Shown here in pieces: positions 25,385-37,349 of a DNA stretch of 64,000 bases. Position 1 is the first letter of the stretch, and each line of letters begins with the position of its first letter. Origin of the DNA: Sclerotiophoma versabilis (lineage: Eukaryota; Ascomycota; Dothideomycetes; Pleosporales; Didymellaceae); NCBI GenBank assembly GCA_012274445.1, contig JAAROD010000014.1:303001-367000 (forward strand). The letters are read 5' to 3'. A program made the position numbers and the translations under genes. The notes beneath the pieces were generated by a model. That model was given only the letters and a program-made list of their open reading frames with translations, did not search any database and was not told where the DNA came from.

Positions 25385-28300
25385 ATGTCCGTTCATGTTT
25401 CACGCTACTTATTATACCCGGTCCTATTTTTATATCATGTACACACTGCGCGTTTCACATACACATACTATTAATGGTCGGCCATCACAGCATGTCATCG
25501 CTGGCTAGCATGTCATTGCCGGTTCAACTCTTCGTATCTTCTTTCATTTCACATACATACTAGGGCCCGGATCGGAACAAGAAAGGGAGGTGCGCAGGGT
25601 GTTGCATCTAGTACGGAACGAACAAGAAGATACCCCACAAAACGGTTTCATGGTGGAAAGGAGAATGATACCATAGCATCGAGCAAACGAGTCAGCATTC
25701 CCGCGCTTGTTCTCGAAATAATACCCATCGGCGACTCAGCTGAGCGTTGCAAATAACCAAAGCATTAGATCTCACATACTTTGAATCATCATCTCTCCAA
25801 TATTGTGAACTGTGGGCGCATGTCTTCGCTCAGCCACGACTTTAGCTGAGATTCCTTCCATAACCACAACAAGATCGCCCTCCCAAAACCATCGGCGCCG
25901 GCCATTTCGGGGACCTCCCTGATCTGCAGTGCGCCATAACGACCGCAGAAAAGATCCGCAGCGTAGCGCCATCTTGTCGAGACGTGCGCAATCTCCAAGA
26001 CTGATCTACAACAGCATGTCAAATCATTTTCGTCTCAACCTGCCGAGCACACGCTCTGGCTGCCTACAGCCAACTCATCCCCCTGGCTTCATCGTTATCA
26101 TATCGTAGTCTTTACCGTTGTCGGTCCGTAAGGGTCAGCATAAGATACTCAATGAATTGCAGGGATACCCCTCCAGTTGTTTGATCCGGATCGACATTTC
26201 AACTGGCCCTGCACATCCGCTTCGTACCCACGCAGCCGCTTTGAGACGTGTGACTGTTGAACGGCGACCTTCTAAGCATATCACCGCATCAATAACGAGG
26301 GTTGACATTTCAATACGATGGTGATCGATCAGCTGCACGATATGTCAGCGTCACGGAGATGTTTTGGTAGTGCTGGCAGGGGTTACGGAGCTACAGGTCG
26401 CCGACCACGAGTTAAGCCAGCGTCAACACCATGACCCAAGTGGAGATCCGATTCAGGACAACGCTCACGCGCGATGTTCCGATCCGCGCGGATGACTGCC
26501 CGGTGAGAATAGAGAAGTGCAATTGGATGAGCACGGAAGCCCGGCAAGTACTTTCAAGAGCTGGAAGCTGCAACTGCATGTCACCCCAGAATTGGCGAGG
26601 AAATGGGGTGTAGCTGAGGCCAACAGGCCGCTAAGAGGAACTATTGGATGAGAGGGAAATGCGTTTGCCAGAATGAGACCTTTTACTGGCTGAGACAGAA
26701 TGCATTCCCTGATCATGCACCTAAACACTACGTACGGCGAGGTACCTAAATGCTGGGTACGTCGTCAAGAAGTGTGTATGACTTCAACGAAAGCGACCTT
26801 TTCACAGTCTACAACGTCATTGGATAGGAGTCTTCTCCTTCCGATCGCGTTTGGATTGCCTATTAGGGAAATCGCCAACTGTTTCCAGACATTGGGAGCG
26901 CCTTTCCAGCATGCAGCTAAGTACTATGGACGGCGAACGACTCCTTCGCTGAGTCGGTTCTATTGAGCTGTTTCCCGCATTTCATGTGACGAGACAGTGA
27001 GGGACAATTGTGCATCCGAACTGTGGGCGCAATCGCATTCACTCCTCGCGTGGGATGCCCCTTCAATGTCTTCAGGACGGTGATGTTTGTTACGCGCGAT
27101 GTAGGGTAAAGGGGCATTACGAACAGCAGATCTTCTTAAAAAAACGACACCTTCACTTCCAAAACGACTTCAACCACGGTTCACGCTCGTACCTACCTCG
27201 TCGACCCGTCCATGAGAAACCCCCCACAGCACGCACTCCTCTCATCGTTCACCACATCCCCCCCTCGTACCGCACCAGTCAACAGCCGATAAGCCACCAC
27301 CACCACTAGATAGTCCCGGCACCTCAGTACGCCACTCGCTAGAGTAAATTCGCTTGCACTACTCGCCCAGTCCAGGGAGCGGCACGTCCGAAACGTTGTT
27401 TGACGTTTCGACATCGCGCACGACAAGCCCGTCCTGTCCGTCAACCGTCACTACCGTTTCGATGCAGTCTTCTAGTCGCCGACCTCTCTTTAGCACCGCC
27501 AAAAACCCGCACCGCCCAAAACCCATTCAGCACCAGCCTTCTGCCTTTTTTGTCGATAGTGCATACTGCAGCCCGTTCGGGTCGTACTAACCTAATGCAG
27601 TCATCACGACTACACCTAGATGCATCGCGGGAATAGAGTTTGGGCACAGTCTTGATTTGGTAAGACGTGCACCGTTGGCGCTTTGGGCGGTAAGGCGTGA
27701 TAAACCATGGTGGATTTCTCGATGGTGAGGCGCGATGAGGGCTTTAGTGATGGGCGTTGTGCTGCTGCTTCTAGCGCCGTGCTGAACTGTGGTTCTGGCA
27801 CGCGCCGTTGCTGCAGGCGACTAGGAAACCGCCGAAACTCAAATCTCGAACTCGGTGCAATGCAAACTTTCTTTGATGACGACGGTGTCTTTCATCAAAA
27901 TATGGTGGTCGAAACTTATCGGGAGTACCCTTAGAGGTTGGGTTTCGTGAGAGCTCTGACGTGCCGTGAGTGAGACATGTAGGGGACACGGATCGGGTGG
28001 GTATGTGGGCCAGAAAACTGTCAACATCACGAGAAAACGTGCTGAAGTGTGCAGAAGCATGCAGAAGTGTGGGTTTAGGGCCCTGAGAGATACGAACTGT
28101 TGGTAAGTTTGCACTACGTCTTCAGAATACTGCAATCCTGCGCGAGCGAAGCAGTCGGTTGTCTCACAGTGCTTCCTGTCATGCCACTTTAAGGTTCTGT
28201 CAGAAATTTATTTTCTGTCCATCAGCAGACGTAGAATAGGCCTTGAATTTCGACTTGAGCGAGTGAGGTGTCCACGCAGGCAAACAGCGGTACTGTGGGG

Positions 28301-28857
28301 ACGACGGCGCGTCGGACGTGAGTGCCATACATGGGCTGTAACGGGACCGTTATCGCCACATGCGAGCGTGCTCAACGTCGCCGTTGTGAATGTCGCTTTC
28401 GCGATCGTGTTTTACCGGTGTGGAGCCATGAACGTACGATAATGGTTCGGCCAATTGCTGTACTTGTAGCCGTTAGTGATGTTGACAGTGTCTGCTAGTG
28501 CGCGTCACTGATGTCTCATCACTTCACCATTGCTCCAATGACTGTAAGGAATTAGGAACTACTGCTCTGTAAACAGTGTAGGCATTGCGGTTCGTCAAGG
28601 ACCAGTCTGCTACGAGGTGATTGCGGGCAGCTCGAGAGGATCGCTCTCGTTCGAAGCATTGTTCACTTTTGGCTTCTCTTTTGCGCTACGTCGATTGTTT
28701 TCTCCTCTTGGACAAATATGACCTCTTCTCTTTGCCATTGATTCTTTTTTAGTTTTAGAGCCGATGCTCTTAAAGTGTTTGTTGCAGTCGTTCTGCTTTT
28801 GGTCACGATGTAGATCCTTCTCGGGTGACAGCAAGATCCATTGTATCTCTCTAAGGT
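25385..28857. other. Gene-poor tract
   Basis: About 3.5 kb with no family recognised. Short overlapping open frames on both strands (for example 25772-26022 minus, 27010-27309 plus, 27839-28135 minus) look like chance. The first part should hold the Myb 3' untranslated region. No repeat or RNA gene seen. Confidence 0.5.
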
Positions 28858-29046
28858 ATGTCGAGCGATGGCTATGTCAAGTTCAATTACTACGGCCTAT
28901 CTCCAGAGGATTTTAGGTGGATGCGCAACACAGTCCATCGCTTTGTCAACGCCGCGAATGAAGGAGGAGCCACGCTAGGACTGCCAAATCCAGATGTCTT
29001 TACATCTTCAGCCAACATCTGGAGTTTTAGTGGCGCAATGAACTGA
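28858..29046 (+). CDS. Possible small hypothetical protein (62 aa) or fragment
   Basis: An ATG-started frame reads MSSDGYVKFNYYGLSPEDF and continues to a stop after ANIWSFSGAMN. The amino-acid mix is protein-like (acidic, aromatic, few rare residues), but there is no signal peptide, known motif or neighbour with a related role. It could be one exon or a remnant of a larger gene. I do not recognise it. Confidence 0.2.
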   Translation: MSSDGYVKFNYYGLSPEDFRWMRNTVHRFVNAANEGGATLGLPNPDVFTSSANIWSFSGAMN

Positions 29047-29396
29047 AGTCTACATTGTAATAACGACCTGTGAATCGTGAGTTTGTACTGCATGCGTTGA
29101 TGTATGGGGTGGGGTACCTTAGCCTCAGCGACTGTAGAAGACATCTTTTTATTTCACAGCATTGTGTATCAATAACAGTACGTTGAGATGTTACGATCTT
29201 GCATCAAGTTTGATATTCTGAAGCGTTCTGTCGCCACCTGCAGACGCAGAAATTGGACGCCGGTACACATCAACTCCAATGCCATTCGACATTGGTCACG
29301 TTCACGGGGGGCGTCTGTGATTTGCAACATTAACAGCGCTTCTTGAGCGCAGCAAACGATCTTTGCGTGTTTTTAACCTTCCACATCTTCCTCAAT

Positions 29397-29672
29397 GTCT
29401 TCGCTTCTGTCTAATGCTCAATCCATGAGCAGCGCTGATAACCGGATGGGAAAGTGGGACGAGATCTTGAGTTCTTTGCCATCCACGACGCTGGTCGAAC
29501 TCCGCCTTTAGGATTCTTGGATACTTGGGAATGCTTTCACCGTTCTTGAAGATACATGCATTAAAGCCAAACCAGCCACAATTCGATTAACGTTGACCCA
29601 TCTGAGCATGCCTGTTTGCGTTCCGGGCGGCACCTTTCAGGAAATGTTCAACACCATTGACGGCACTCCATG
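29397..29672 (+). pseudogene. Weak leucine-rich / F-box-like remnant
   Basis: From an ATG at 29397 the frame reads through KWDEILSSLPSTTLVELRL, meets one TAG at about 29508, then continues DSWILGNAFTVLED...LTLTHLSMPVCVPG to a TGA at 29670-29672. Another frame (29670-29891) adds ISLPNVIIRGNGLESLIIDG. The repeated L-x-x-L-x-L pattern recalls leucine-rich parts of fungal F-box proteins, but no F-box itself is visible. This is a guess from pattern only. Confidence 0.2.
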
Positions 29673-29975
29673 ACCGTTCGACATGACATGCCAATTCAGA
29701 CCGTCAAACATCAGACTTGCCGTGGCTCTATTATGGTCAAAAAGTTGGCCAACAAAGTCACCCAATCTACGCAAACATCATCGGTCATAAGCCTGCCGAA
29801 CGTCATCATCAGGGGCAATGGCCTGGAAAGTCTCATAATAGATGGGCTAGACTTGGCCGAGATACCTAATAGGTCTGAGCACGTGGTGTAAGGTGCTACG
29901 CATTCAAATTTTCTGAAACCGTTGGTTGCTGTTATGTCGCTGGAACTGAGGAGCATCAACGACACAGAGCGAGCA

Positions 29976-29992
29976 CCCCCCCCCCCCCCCCC
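29976..29992. repeat. Poly-C (17) homopolymer
   Basis: Seventeen C residues in a row, flanked by GAGCA and AGCTAT. The complementary G17 could form a G-quadruplex. Exact length is prone to sequencing error. Confidence 0.9.
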
Positions 29993-30589
29993 AGCTATAT
30001 AACTGCATCCACTGGCAATGCACCAAATCATTAACATTGACTGAATGCGAGCAATATGATATGCTCATCTCTAGTCCAGAACACCTCTTAAATCGTGCTC
30101 ACGAACCTTACTAGCAAGAACTATATCTATAATCCGCTATGGTACAACGATGTGAAGTGATCCCTCAATATTGTGCTCATGTCATGCTTGGGTCTGAGTA
30201 TTTGCAGTCTCGTAACCCGTCGGGATTAAATACAGGATACACATACGCTGTTCAGACGGTGAAAGATCTGAAATTCTGAATCTTGATATTGGTGGCTTTT
30301 CTCTTTCGCAGCCACTCCGACAGGGACGCTTTCAAGACGTGGCATCGGTATTCCAAATACTGCAGAGGCCTCTACAGTATCACGATACGTGGAGGCGGTG
30401 AGCATTATGCGAATATGCTGATCTTGTTGACTATTCAATTTTGGCTGCTATTGTGTCACAGTAGTCAAGGTCGAAATGTGAACACAGACCAAAACAGAAC
30501 AGTCAAAACTGACTTATTTCACCGGAAAAGATGACTTCACTAGTCTTCATAAAGTACATATTCCCTTCATCTATGGCCCGCTACCGCTA

Positions 30590-31705
30590 TTAGTAAGCCT
30601 TAACAGCAGCCAGCTGTAAAATCCTATCCGTAATAACCGGCTTCTCCAACGGCTCCGTCCTGTTCTGTGGATCTGGCTTTCCATCTCTCTCTGGTGGGCC
30701 CTGTTTACGAATATTACAGTGCGGCCAGTGAGTCGTACCCTGCCATGTCTTGAAGAGCTCAGCCTTGAGCTCGAGATCCTCCTTCTTGGCAAACTTTGCG
30801 GGCGTCATGCAGACATACTGGACGTGACGGATGCGGTTGCCTTGAGGGAAGCAGGCATAGTGCATGGTGCGGGAATCCCTGCGAGTATTAGATCACGAGC
30901 TCGTCAGAAAAAGGAGATATTGATAGAACGTACCAGAGCACCAAGTCACCAGGATCAAGGTTCACCTTCTCCAGCGTGCACCCGCGATCCTCGAACCACT
31001 TGACATCCTCTTCCTTAAATATGAACAGATCTTTGAAGTCCTCCTCCTCCGGAGGCTTATCCTCGTGGCTGTCTTGCTCCCTCTTTTCACGAAAGAACTC
31101 GTCGTACAGCTTGCTGCTGCCCTTCATCAAAATCAGACCCCCGTCATCAGGACCATTGGGTTGGTAGTTTAGTAGACCTTGTACGCACTGCATGCCCTTG
31201 CGGTGAGGTGACTGATCGCAGTGTGGCCATGGGCTCCACTTGAGGTCCTTTTGGCGCGGCAGTGTGATGTTCATGCCGTCGAATGAGCAGAGAAGCTCGT
31301 CGGTGCCCCAGAGTTTGGCGAAGGTCTCGATGACCTTGGGCTCGGTGCGAGCTTCCCTGAACTTGCATTAGTACAACAACAAAAGCATATCAGATATCAG
31401 ACTTACCAAACAAATTTCTCGTGTGTGCTAGAGTAGGCGAAGTACATGCCACCCTTGAAGCTCACAGGGAGGTGCTCTTGTGTCCATGTCGACTCATCGT
31501 TGGGATCGAAGCCGCGCCCAAAGGATTGAAGCCACTCGATCTGCTTCTGCTTGTAGTAGTCTGCGCGCTCGGGTGAGATAGCGCCTTTGATGATTGCTGT
31601 GCCGTTCTTGTGGAACTCGTCACGCCAGTCTCCATACACCGTACCGTCGTACGAGATGAGGTCAACACCACTGTCTGGCTTTGGCTCTTCGGCGTGAGGT
31701 GCCAT
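30590..31705 (-). CDS. PhyH-type 2-oxoglutarate/Fe(II) dioxygenase 1
   Basis: A 336-residue phytanoyl-CoA dioxygenase-like enzyme, expected to hydroxylate or otherwise oxidise a small molecule using Fe(II), O2 and 2-oxoglutarate. Three exons: 31705-31407, 31356-30934 and 30878-30590; the joins give EKFVWEARTEPKV and DLVLWDSRTMHYA. The iron triad is visible as His145 and Asp147 in WPHCDQSP and His247 in DSRTMH; a following arginine in GNRIRHVQYV is the likely 2-oxoglutarate anchor. NGPDDGGLILMKGS is the strand pattern of the jelly-roll core. There is no signal peptide, so it is cytosolic. It is divergent from the CocE-like hydrolase over 466 bp and related to the second dioxygenase at 37.4-38.5 kb. 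Substrate is unknown. Confidence 0.88.
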
Positions 31706-32171
31706 TTTGGGGTGACAACTCTGGTTTGTATTGTGAGTGGTGGTTCTAGTGATTATTGAACCTGCGAGACCGAGTTGGGAGGAAGCTATGGTGGAAACAC
31801 TGTTGGTTGCGCTTGAATGGTATTATATGTCAAACGTAAAGCAGTAGTTGTACGATGTTGTTCTTGGGATAATGATCATTATTCGGAGATGTCGGTGCAG
31901 CATTACCGACAACTTCGGCACATGTGGGCGCCATACCCCGCGTTATCAGCGCTGTAGGATTTGTGGGTCCCGGGACGTGTGGGGGCGGAGATGGTTCATG
32001 TTTCGGACACTTGCCGAGATGGACGCCGTTGCATTTGCAGAGTGAGCTCGACGCGTCGCGTTGCAGATGGTTCTGTTTGTTGCTCAAGTAGTCGTCACAA
32101 TCTTCTTCTGAAGGCGCTCACAATTCTCTGTCCCATCTTTACCCATACTTCCAATCATTGTCAACATCAAA
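31706..32171. promoter_or_regulatory. Divergent promoter, dioxygenase 1 / CocE-like hydrolase
   Basis: A 466-bp shared promoter. It contains the inverted repeat TCGGT-N8-ACCGA at 31892-31909, i.e. CGG triplets facing each other as in many Zn2Cys6 factor sites. The cluster encodes such a factor, so this is a candidate operator (inference). Confidence 0.4.
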
Positions 32172-34012
32172 ATGCCAGTCCCTATGCAAGTGGCCTACAA
32201 GCCCATCTCCAAGCCTGAGGTGGGTGTGAACAACTACCAAGGCTTCACACCTGGCAAGACCGAAGTCCTCCGCAAAGGCGCGAAACCGTACAATGCCCGC
32301 CCTCTCGAGTCTGACATCCGGATCGACCACGATGTCGAGATCGTGGTCAGAGACGGCTGCCGTCTTTATGTTGATATTTACAGGCCCGCCAATGTTCCAG
32401 AAGACGAAAAGTTGCCAGCAGTGATCAGCTGGTCATGCTACGGCAAGAAGTATTCCGCTCTACACATGCTTCCCATCTGCGTTTGGAATTGCTGTGTGCC
32501 GAACGAAGCGCTCAGCGGATTGGAGAAGTTCGAAGGACTTGACCCGGTTGTGTGGTGTCCGCGTGGTTATGCGATTATTTCGGTGGATTCTCGGGGCACT
32601 GGCAATAGCGATGGATCTATACCAGTACGTCTGTCTTTGCGTGTACCGTTACCTCCAGGCTTAATTAACCATAATAGATCATGGGCTCTCAAGACGCGGA
32701 AGATTGCTACGATGTTATTGAAGCCGTCGCAGCGATGCCTTGGAGTAACGGCAAGGTGGGCATGGCCGGCAACAGTGCCCTCGCAATCATCCAGTGGCAC
32801 GTCGCATCTCTGCGCCCGCCCCATCTTGCCGCCATTGCACCCTGGGAGGGATCGGGCGACATATACCGCGAGCAATTCTGTCGAGGTGGCGTCTTCAGCA
32901 TGTCGAACTTCGACCTCATCACTCATTTCATTATCAAGACAAATAATCCTGGCGGGGGCATCGAAGACTTTGCTGAGATGTATCGACGGTCACCAGTCAC
33001 AAATGCGTATTGGAGCGACAAGCGCCCTGATATGACGAAGATCGAAGTCCCTGTGTTCATCAGCGGAAGCGACTTCTCTAGCATACATACCATGGGGTCC
33101 GTACGAGGATGGCTCGAAGTGCCCCATGACAAGAAGTGGATTCGATGGAGTTCGCATCAGGAGTGGTTCGAGTTGTACTGTGATCCTCACGCAGATAAGG
33201 AACTCCATACCTACTTCGACAAGTATCTTCGAGGCGTCGACAACGACTGGGAGAAGATGTCGAGGGTGCGATGGTCGGCGCTCCAGTTTGGTGACCGGGA
33301 GGCCATTGATGGCATCGAATTCTCAGATTTCCCCGTGCCGGAGACGCGATACAAGGAGTTCTATCTCTCAGGCTCTGGCTTGACCGAACAAACTCCTTCC
33401 AAGACCGACATCATCAGCTACAACTCAGAAGACTCAAAGTCAATCGCCGACTTTACCTACAAGTTCACGCAGAGATCACGGCTCATTGGCCTGCCAAAGG
33501 CCGTTCTGTACATGTCGGCGCCTTCCCATGACGACTTGAACGTTTTCGTCATCCTGCGCAAGCGAGACAGGGACGGCAAGCTGCTTATGCATCTCTGCTT
33601 CCCCTTCTCGGCAATACCATCGGCCTACAAGAGCATTGAAGATATCCCAGAGAAAGAAAGAGCAAGCTTGAACTTGCACCTGGGCAGTGTTGGCGTATTG
33701 CGAGCCAGCCACCGGGCATTTGACCCAGCGCGAAGCATCCATCAGCAGTTTCCATTCCATCCGCACGACAAGGAAGAGAAGATAACTCCTGGTGAGGTTG
33801 TGAAGCTGGAGATTGGCATTTGGTCGATGGGTGTGGATTTTGACGAGGGTGAGTCGATAAGCGTTCAGGTTTCTGGTCAGTTTCCTAGCATCGCGGAGTA
33901 CACGGCTTTCTCGACACCGCGACCGGAACATGAGAAGAACAAGGGCGAGCATAGGATACACGTCGGATCAGATGCGCCAAGCAGGATTATACTGCCTTTT
34001 GTCCCTTTGTAG
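32172..34012 (+). CDS. CocE/NonD-family alpha/beta hydrolase
   Basis: A 595-residue serine hydrolase of the cocaine-esterase / X-Pro dipeptidyl-peptidase (S15-like) group, acting on esters or amides. Two exons: 32172-32624 and 32678-34012, joined as NSDGSIPIMGSQDAEDCYD. The N-terminal catalytic half shows DGCRLYVDIYRPA, the oxyanion-side SWSCYGKKY, VDSRGTGNSDG, and the nucleophile elbow GMAGNSALA with the catalytic serine. The acid is probably the Asp of VFISGSDFSS and the base the His in SSHQEWFE. The C-terminal third (YLSGSGLT...) is the jelly-roll domain typical of this family. Length fits the fungal homologues. There is no signal peptide, so it is likely cytosolic. It shares a divergent promoter with dioxygenase 1. 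Its job in the cluster is unknown; ester or amide cleavage of an imported or made compound is my inference. Confidence 0.9.
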
Positions 34013-34805
34013 CTGCAGATAGATCTGAATAAAGGCCAATGCACAATATAATCATGTCTGAGCTGCGCCACTTTGTGTTTCTGCTGCACATGCTTGCCGT
34101 GTCGCGATCTGAGCACGCACAAACCGCGTAAATGAACATAAATCTGGGGTACAGTATGATGCTGATGAGGACTTCAACTTGTGCATTTGCATAGCGATTG
34201 AGCTGCCAGCATCCTTTGTTAGGCTAGAGTCTCCGCTTGCGACATTGCGAAAGCCGTGTCAACGACTGCAGATCTTGGTCAACAAAGTCGGCAATTGCGA
34301 GTGCGGAGGCTGAAGCCGAGAGTAGTTATGAATTGCACAGTACTGATTGGTTGTAGATGGCCCTCCTTCCGCAAGCTAGCCCACTCCCCGACACACGCGC
34401 TACCCCAGATTTCCCCACGGGCGTGTCCGCAACCCCAGACGAGCCTCTGTGCAAGTTCAGTGCCGTGTAACGCGCGTAAAGTGGAGTCCATTTCAGGCGG
34501 GATGTGGAGCTGGCATTGATATCCAGTCCAAGGCTTTGAAACGCCGACGAAATCATCGGCTGTGGTGGGAGTCTGGAGGCGAGCTAGACGACAAGAAGAA
34601 GTGCCGCGTATCAAGTAAGGAACGCCGAAGAAGAGGAGCTGAAGGCCATCTCAACATATAACTACCTCTCTGCGCAGATCACACCCCCCTCATCTCAACG
34701 CTGATACTCCCCGGTGCTCTTCCAGTTTGGACGAGCGGGTTTACATTCTTATCGAAATCTCTCTCCTCTTGTGTTAGCGCGAGAACCTCGTTAACCCTTG
34801 CAAAA
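34013..34805. promoter_or_regulatory. Upstream region of the MFS gene
   Basis: A 793-bp gap between two same-strand genes; it should carry the hydrolase 3' end and the transporter promoter. An inverted repeat GCCGA-N8-TCGGC lies at 34543-34560, with the same 8-bp centre as the repeat at 31892 but with the CGG triplets facing the other way. No gene seen. Confidence 0.35.
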
Positions 34806-36634
34806 ATGCTTGACGACGTCAAGGACACAAAGGCCATGGAGAGCAAAGTCGAACGGTACGAAGTTGTCTCAGATGGCGAGACAGGCATCGTGAAGCCCGT
34901 CCAGGAGCCTGCAGCGATGGGAACGGTGACCATCACGGACCTCAATGAAATCTTTTTAATCCCAACTCCTAGCGCTGATCCTCGAGGTTTGTGCTCCGCA
35001 ACATTCAGTCGGCCAAGTTGCGCGCGTGCTGATCGTTCTCATCAGACCCCCTGAATTTGTCTAAGTTTCGCAAGATTCTCTTCATTGTGCTGGTCTCGAT
35101 CTTCTCCAGTTTGGCTCTGGCGCTAGTTTCAGGTTTTGGTGGTCTTCTTACCTGGTACATCCCAATCTACGCCGCAGCTGGAGCTACTTATGGTCAGTGA
35201 TCTCAGTTTCTTGCGTGCTCTGACTGCGCTTACTAAATCCGCAGCTGACATCACCGCGCTTATGACGTACCCTTCGATGTTCATGGGCGTTGGTAATCTG
35301 ATTTGCATGCCACTCGCTCTTGCAATTGGAAGACGCCCTGTTTTCCTTTTGTCGCTGCTGATCCTAATCGCATCCTCCGTCTGGGCTGCATATGCCAAAG
35401 ACTACAATGAACACCTCGGCGCCAGGATGCTCCTTGGGTTTGCCGCCGGTCAGAGCGAGGCACTGGTGCCTATGATGATTCAGGTAAGAATATGAAGATG
35501 AGAGGATGATAACAATGTCTGACCAAGATGTAGGAGATCCATTTCGTTCATGAGCGCAGTACTTTTCTCATGTGGCAGTCTGCTACCCAGACAGTGCTGT
35601 CAGCTGTATACATCATCTGTGCGTCGCCAATCGCTGGAGCAATTGGTCCGTCTAACTGGTATATCCTCGGTGCTGGACTTTGCGCAGCCACATTCGTCGC
35701 ATCCATTTTCTGGGTTCCTGAGAGTAGGTACGATCGTTCTCTGACTGCCTATGGACAATTCTCAGCAGAAGAAGGAGGCGAGCAAGAGGGATCAAGGGCG
35801 ACTGCGCCACAGCCGGTAAAGCTATCCGAGAGGCCAGCCCTGGATACAACAAAGTTCCTTCCCCGCACTGCGTGGTCAGATATGCGCCTCTTTGTTGGCA
35901 AGCCGGACTGGATGGAAGGCATCTACGGCTTCATCAACACTTTCCAGGTCATGTTGTTTCCCAATGTGCTCTGGGCTTTTTGCCTCAACGGTCTAACTAT
36001 TGGTGTCAATATCGCCATTGGAACGACGTATGGCAATATAGTACACGCACCTCCGTACAACTGGTCTGATAGTTCCGTCTCATATGTCAATGCTGGACAG
36101 ATTGTGATCGCCTTCGTGGCACTCCCACTCCTTGGTAACGGCAGCGATGCCATAATCAAGTGGCGAGCGAGGCGCAATGGTGGTGTTCATGAGCCTGAGA
36201 ATCGTCTACTGCTGCTCTGGATCCCTCTGCTATGTGGGTGCATTGCCGCCACGCTTTACGGCCTGGCAGCGCAAAATCCAGGAGATTATCACTGGTTCGT
36301 CTTTGTTTTCGCCAACGCGGCGTACTACTTCGCGTTCGTCGGCGCTAACATCGCTGCGATCACTTACCTGCTTGACTCCTATCCAGCACGCGCAGGGCCC
36401 ATCCTTGTCGTCATCACAGCTCTTCGAGGCTTTGTCTCTTTCGGTACCAGCTACGGTGTCGCCAAGTTCATCGAAACTGATGGGTACGACGGAACTTTCG
36501 GAACATACGCCGGCTTGACTGCACTGTTCGGCTTGCTGGGCATTCCTGTCTTCCTATATGGCAAGAAGATCAGGGCCTTTACCGGCAAGTGGGCCATGAA
36601 GAAGGCTTCAGGCCACCCTTCGATGTCGCATTAA
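34806..36634 (+). CDS. MFS transporter, DHA/polyamine-type
   Basis: A 555-residue twelve-helix major facilitator, probably a proton antiporter exporting a small molecule. Four exons: 34806-34986, 35046-35192, 35245-35483 and 35534-36634. The joins give SADPRDPLNLSKFRK, AAGATYADITALMTYP and MMIQEIHFVHERSTF. The DPLNLSKFRK segment before helix 1 corresponds to the DPxNWS-type motif of fungal drug and polyamine transporters. Further marks are LALAIGRRPVFL after helix 2, LLGFAAGQSEALVP in helix 4, and VPESRYDRS closing helix 6, followed by a long acidic cytoplasmic loop. The protein lies between the two oxygenase-containing gene pairs, so it may move the cluster's substrate or product. Substrate cannot be told from sequence. 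Confidence 0.87.
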
Positions 36635-37349
36635 GAGGAAAGTCTGCCGTATCGTGGTGAAAGTCGATCGATGATTGGCCTCGACCCCAGACAGGTGAGT
36701 GTATTTGTGGCCGATTTGTGTTGCTGTAACACTGCCATGTTGATGCTTTGGCATGACTGAGGGAGCATTCTTTGTCCTAGTTAAGTCTTTACATGTACTG
36801 AATGTAAACCTCGCTTGTAAAACCCCATCGTAAGGCTCCAAGCTTTGTGAAGATGTGTGTTGCAACTGCCTTTACCTGACGCTTGTCTTAAGAGTGGGTC
36901 GGTGGCATAATCATGTCTGCAAACCGGAGTAAGCTTTGATTTGTTGTATTTCTTTGAGATGGCCCCTCGAACGTAGCTGGCGAAAAATGCTCCGTTATGA
37001 CATGGAAATTTTGAAGATGCAAAGAAATGTCAATGTCGGTGTTGGCTCGGTCTTCATGGTTGATGAGACCTAACAAGCCTAGTGCCCAGACGTGTCAACA
37101 GGTGAAATTGTGAACATCAAAGTCGAGTTCTCCGAACGCCAGCATACCGTGGTAGGATGTCAGAATGTAATTTGGTATAACTTAACCCGCCCACTGGTGG
37201 TGGGCCGGCTGCCACATTCGTTGTTATGCTGTCTACAATGCATGAGTGTTAGAGGAATGATTTGTTGACGTCATTGTTTTTCATTTTCGCTAAATGAGAG
37301 AAAGCGCCCTGAGAGCTTCAACGTTGAGCACCGGCCACCCTCGCCATGC
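36635..37349. other. Convergent intergenic region
   Basis: A 715-bp gap between the 3' ends of the MFS gene and dioxygenase 2. A small perfect hairpin (GCCCAC-TGGTG-GTGGGC) lies near 37190. No gene is supported. Confidence 0.5.

Larger units (their letters stand above)
29047..30589. other. Gene-poor tract with C17 run
   Basis: Apart from the weak leucine-rich remnant, I see nothing coding here. A homopolymer of 17 C residues lies at about 29976-29992. Confidence 0.45.

Noticed and set aside
25385..30589. RIP-degraded transposon
   Set aside because: Base composition is mixed rather than strongly AT-rich, and no transposase, reverse transcriptase or terminal repeats were seen.
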